DNA from: Anaerolineae bacterium CG2_30_64_16
GTDB taxonomy: Bacteria; Chloroflexota; Anaerolineae; CG2-30-64-16
Direction: 5' to 3'
DNA length: 7,372 nt
Assembly (NCBI GenBank): GCA_001871755.1
Contig: MNXL01000048.1
Location: forward strand, 1-7,372
The notes under the pieces were generated by a model. It saw only the letters and a program-made list of their open reading frames with translations. It made no database searches and was not told where the DNA came from. Positions 5,609 through 7,372 of the stretch are shown piece by piece (position 1 is the first letter of the stretch; each line of letters begins with the position of its first letter). Both the position numbers and the translations under genes were made by a program.

Positions 5609-5867
5609 AGCTCGTACCGTCACCTCGCTTCCGCAAGAGCCTACGCCGGTTGGATCCGCAGACCCAGGAACGCGTGCGTGAAAAACTCAAGGTCTTCCTC
5701 GAGAACAACATCATCCGTCGCTTCGCTACAAAACAGTGCAGGCGCTAAAACACGAAACTCCGCCCGTCAAGGAGATCTCCATAACTATGAGCATTCGCGT
5801 CACCCTGCAGGAGTTCGAAGACCACATCTATTTGCGCCATGTGGGCGGGCACGACATTCTGCCCTGA
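5605..5867 (+). pseudogene. RelE-like toxin disrupted by a one-base frameshift
   Basis: RelE-family toxins are small ribonucleases that cut mRNA at the ribosome. In the first frame translation gives MKLVPSPRFRKSLRRLDPQT and QERVREKLKVFLENN, a typical RelE N terminus, then switches to a sequence without family likeness and stops at 5746-5748 after 47 residues. In the -1 frame from 5709 the reading continues without a stop to TGA at 5865-5867: HHPSLRYKTVQALKHE, then ISITMSIRVTLQEFEDH and IYLRHVGGHDILP, the expected core strands and C-terminal H-D motif. Restoring one base near 5704-5709 (context AACAAC) gives an 87-residue protein of normal length. It starts on the antitoxin stop. A recent inactivating deletion, an assembly error or recoding are possible; the site is not a classical slippery heptamer. 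Inactivation would also explain why the intact antitoxin is tolerated without use. Confidence 0.8.
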
Positions 5868-5895
5868 GAAAGTAGACCAAAGGAGGGAGCGAACG

Positions 5896-6288
5896 ATGAA
5901 GACGCGAATTCTCTCCGCGCTTGTGATTGTTGGCGGCTTGGCTCTTCTTCTGATGTTGGCTACGGCAGCACAGGGTACAACAGAACCGGTTGTGGCCCCA
6001 AGTTCGCCACCGACACCTCTGCCGATCGAAGTTGCCCCACCGGTGCATATTCCCTACAACCCCTTTCTGCGCTCCGATACACTTCCCGAATATCCGTATA
6101 ACAAACTGCGCCCGTCAGGTCTCCGACCGCAGCCGGCGCCGACCAAACCAGCAGGGATTGACCTGGACGTGACCTACATCAGCCGCTGGCCCATGTATAA
6201 TCACTACACCGACGAGGACTCGGACACCAACCTCGACACCCACGGCAACTTTGACTCCTACACCAACTACCGCGCTTGGCTCCATTAG
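5896..6288 (+). CDS. Secreted protein, N-terminal part (probably split by a frameshift)
   Basis: The 130-residue frame begins with a clear signal peptide: MKTRILSALV, a hydrophobic core VIVGGLALLLMLATA, and a likely cleavage after AAQG (about residue 27). A Pro-rich mature part follows (VAPSSPPTPLPIEVAPPV, PQPAPTKPAG), then DLDVTYISRWPMYN near 89-102, a motif I recall from larger exported Chloroflexota proteins. From about residue 103 the composition changes to YTDEDSDTNLDTHGNFDSYT and the frame stops at 6286-6288. In the +1 frame the same bases encode a Thr/Pro linker leading into an SdrD-B-like domain, so this is most likely the front half of one broken gene. The ATG at 5896 has a strong ribosome binding site (AAAGGAGGGAG); an upstream in-frame ATG at 5839 lies inside the toxin remnant. 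It starts 28 bases after the toxin stop, so it may be read through from the toxin-antitoxin promoter. Confidence 0.65.
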   Translation: MKTRILSALVIVGGLALLLMLATAAQGTTEPVVAPSSPPTPLPIEVAPPVHIPYNPFLRSDTLPEYPYNKLRPSGLRPQPAPTKPAGIDLDVTYISRWPMYNHYTDEDSDTNLDTHGNFDSYTNYRAWLH

Positions 6289-6607
6289 CGGCTTGGTTTG
6301 GCATGACCGGAACGGAAACCGAACGCAAGAAACCGGAGAGGAGGGATTAGCAGGAGCATCAGTCGGCCTCTATGTCAACGGGGCGCAAGTCGGCCTGGTG
6401 ACTACCACAACTGAAGGCGCCTATCATTTCATTGGGCTGCAACCGGGCAGTTACTACCTGCAAGAGATCAATCCGCCGGAGATGCGTTTCTCCAGTACGC
6501 CAGACGAGTTGAGTATTACCTTGACACAAGGCCAACGCGTAATCGTAAACTTCGGCGATTGGGACGGATTGTCTACCTGGCTGCCGTTGCTACTTCGGGG
6601 AGAGTAA
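6251..6607 (+). CDS. SdrD-B-like domain protein, C-terminal part of the split secreted gene
   Basis: From TTG at 6251 the frame encodes 118 residues, but it is open from 6173 and has no ribosome binding site or good start, which suggests a back half rather than a gene. Upstream of the TTG it reads a linker PTRTRTPTSTPTATLTPTP, typical of exported Chloroflexota proteins. Residues 11-100 form an SdrD-B/Cna-B-like beta-sandwich: SISGLVWHDRNGNRTQETGE, EGLAGASVGLYVNGAQVG, GAYHFIGLQPGSYYLQE. Such domains are stalk or spacer modules of surface proteins. The end STWLPLLLRGE resembles the short hydrophobic C-terminal motif common in secreted proteins of this phylum. It overlaps the N-terminal part by 38 bases in another frame. 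Joined, the two halves would make a signal peptide, a Pro-rich region, a Thr/Pro linker and an SdrD-B-like domain. Confidence 0.65.
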   Translation: MTPTPTTALGSISGLVWHDRNGNRTQETGEEGLAGASVGLYVNGAQVGLVTTTTEGAYHFIGLQPGSYYLQEINPPEMRFSSTPDELSITLTQGQRVIVNFGDWDGLSTWLPLLLRGE

Positions 6608-6612
6608 CCTGA

Positions 6613-6702
6613 ACCACGAAGGCACAAAGAACGCGAAGAATAACGAGAGCTGCTCCACCATTCGCGCTTTGTGATCTTCGTGGCTCTCCGTGCCTTCGTG
6701 GT
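6613..6702. repeat. Intergenic inverted repeat of the ACCACGAAGGCAC type
   Basis: ACCACGAAGGCAC (6613-6625) and GTGCCTTCGTGGT (6690-6702) are perfect 13-base complements. Inside, both arms continue with related CGAAG, CACAAAG and GCGCGAA words (for example GCGAAGAA at 6633-6640 against ATCTTCGTGG at 6674-6683), so each arm is a degenerate direct-repeat array. It fills the gap between the convergent secreted-protein and PIN genes, where it could act as a two-way terminator hairpin. ACCACGAAGG-like repeats are, as I recall, frequent between genes in several environmental phyla. Confidence 0.8.
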
Positions 6703-6709
6703 CCAGAGC

Positions 6710-7255
6710 TTACACCACTTCCGCCACCGCCTCCTTCGCAAACACAATCTTTCCGCGCGCAGCGTCCACATCCGCCACGATGACATCCCCGCGCCGGAAC
6801 TTGCCCTCCGGCAGCGCCAGCGAATCCTGGAGGATGGTAGAAGAAAACAGCCGTTCCAAAAACTCCCGCGTGGTCACGATGCTCACGCTGGCGCATGTCT
6901 TCAAGTCCAGGAGATGACCATCACCGTTGATCAGGTATTTCGCGTCGGCGGCGAGGGCACAGGCAACAAATATGTCATCATCGGGGTCAGCTTGCACGAT
7001 GCCGGACGACGACAACGCCGGATACAGCGTGACCAGGCGGAGAATACTTTGCATGATCTCTTCGACGGTGGTAGAACGTTCCCGTATCTTGCCGGCAAAC
7101 TTCGGCCGTGCCAACACCTCCCGGAACTCTCGCAAAGTCTCTTCGGTGGCGCAGAGCTCGATCTTTCTTGCCTCTGCCAATTCGATCAGGCGATGCGGAA
7201 GGCCGGTCCAGAGCACGGCGGAGATGAGGGTGCTGGTATCAACTACGACCAGCAT
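6710..7255 (-). CDS. PIN-domain ribonuclease (VapC-like toxin) with a Clp-like C-terminal tail
   Basis: PIN-domain proteins are Mg2+-dependent ribonucleases; the bacterial stand-alone ones are mostly toxins of type II systems. The 181-residue product starts MLVVVDTSTLISAVLW with the first acidic residue D7, then ATEETLREFREVLARPKF with the expected E43, and DPDDDIFVACALAADAKYLI with D93/D94, followed by NGDGHLLDL with D112, so the acidic set is complete. Such PIN proteins normally end near residue 137 (VTTREFLERL here). The remaining 45 residues (6847-6713), ILQDSLALPEGKFRRGDVIV then ADVDAARGKIVF, resemble the C-terminal end of ClpB/ClpC unfoldases. ATG 7255 is chosen for AGGAG seven bases upstream and because it directly precedes the conserved first strand; a start at 7291 adds 12 unlikely residues. 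No normal antitoxin is visible upstream. The gene ends 8 bases before the inverted repeat and converges on the secreted-protein gene. Confidence 0.88.
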   Translation of the reverse strand: MLVVVDTSTLISAVLWTGLPHRLIELAEARKIELCATEETLREFREVLARPKFAGKIRERSTTVEEIMQSILRLVTLYPALSSSGIVQADPDDDIFVACALAADAKYLINGDGHLLDLKTCASVSIVTTREFLERLFSSTILQDSLALPEGKFRRGDVIVADVDAARGKIVFAKEAVAEVV

Positions 7256-7339
7256 CGCGTCGCTCCTGGCGGTAGCGGTGCACTTCAGCAACGAGCTCTT
7301 CTATAGCCATTCAGATAATCTTTTGGACTCGAGGCTTTA

Positions 7340-7370
7340 GCCGGTTGCTCTCTTGACCCACCCAACCGGC
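7340..7370. repeat. Inverted repeat GCCGGTTG / CAACCGGC
   Basis: GCCGGTTG (7340-7347) and CAACCGGC (7363-7370) are perfect 8-base complements with a 15-base loop, some 85 bases upstream of the PIN gene start and at the right edge. No T-run follows on either strand within view. It may be a hairpin at the end of the next gene or an operator. Confidence 0.45.
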
Positions 7371-7372
7371 GA

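Noticed and set aside
5701..5712. Programmed -1 frameshift signal in the toxin
   Set aside because: The switch point reads GAGAACAACATC, which is not an X-XXY-YYZ slippery heptamer, and no obvious stimulatory stem was seen; a mutation or sequence error is simpler.

Overview
The window looks like chromosomal DNA of a GC-rich bacterium, most probably of the Chloroflexota (Anaerolineae-like). This is an inference. It rests on a secreted protein with a Thr/Pro linker, an SdrD-B-like domain and a C-terminal WLPLLLRG motif, on small RelE/PIN toxin genes next to housekeeping genes, and on intergenic inverted repeats built from short degenerate words. No rRNA, tRNA, CRISPR array or transposase gene was seen.

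Left half (1-3094), all on the minus strand. In transcription order: a SufR-like winged-helix regulator with four C-terminal cysteines (2953-2315) behind a strong sigma70-type promoter (TTGACA-N17-TATAGT on the minus strand); moaA for molybdopterin synthesis, starting with TTG (2197-1187); an A-type Fe-S carrier of the IscA/ErpA/SufA family with an unusual C-terminal cysteine tail (1017-643); and the 5' part of rtcB, an RNA ligase, running off the left edge (532-1). A putative Fe-S sensor, an Fe-S carrier and a radical-SAM enzyme with two clusters stand in a row, which suggests Fe-S homeostasis. However, each of the three gaps between these genes holds a long-armed inverted repeat, and one of these looks like a terminator, so a single operon is not proven.

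Centre (3095-5347). About 580 bases without a recognisable gene separate the regulator promoter from dnaA (3672-5063, plus strand). Directly after dnaA lie three DnaA boxes in 51 bases, all in the same orientation, which marks a probable oriC. dnaN does not follow within the window.

Right half (5269-7372). A good promoter precedes a type II toxin-antitoxin pair: a small antitoxin (5348-5608) and a RelE-like toxin overlapping it by 4 bases. The toxin is broken by a one-base frameshift. Next come the two frame-shifted halves of a secreted SdrD-B-like protein (5896-6607). A fourth inverted repeat separates these from a convergent PIN-domain ribonuclease gene on the minus strand (7255-6710), whose last ~45 residues resemble the C-terminal end of a ClpB/ClpC unfoldase.

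Most worth a second look are the frameshifted toxin beside an intact antitoxin, the PIN-Clp tail fusion, the split secreted protein, the series of four unrelated but similarly built intergenic inverted repeats, and the Fe-S-themed gene row. I saw no clearly new multi-gene system.
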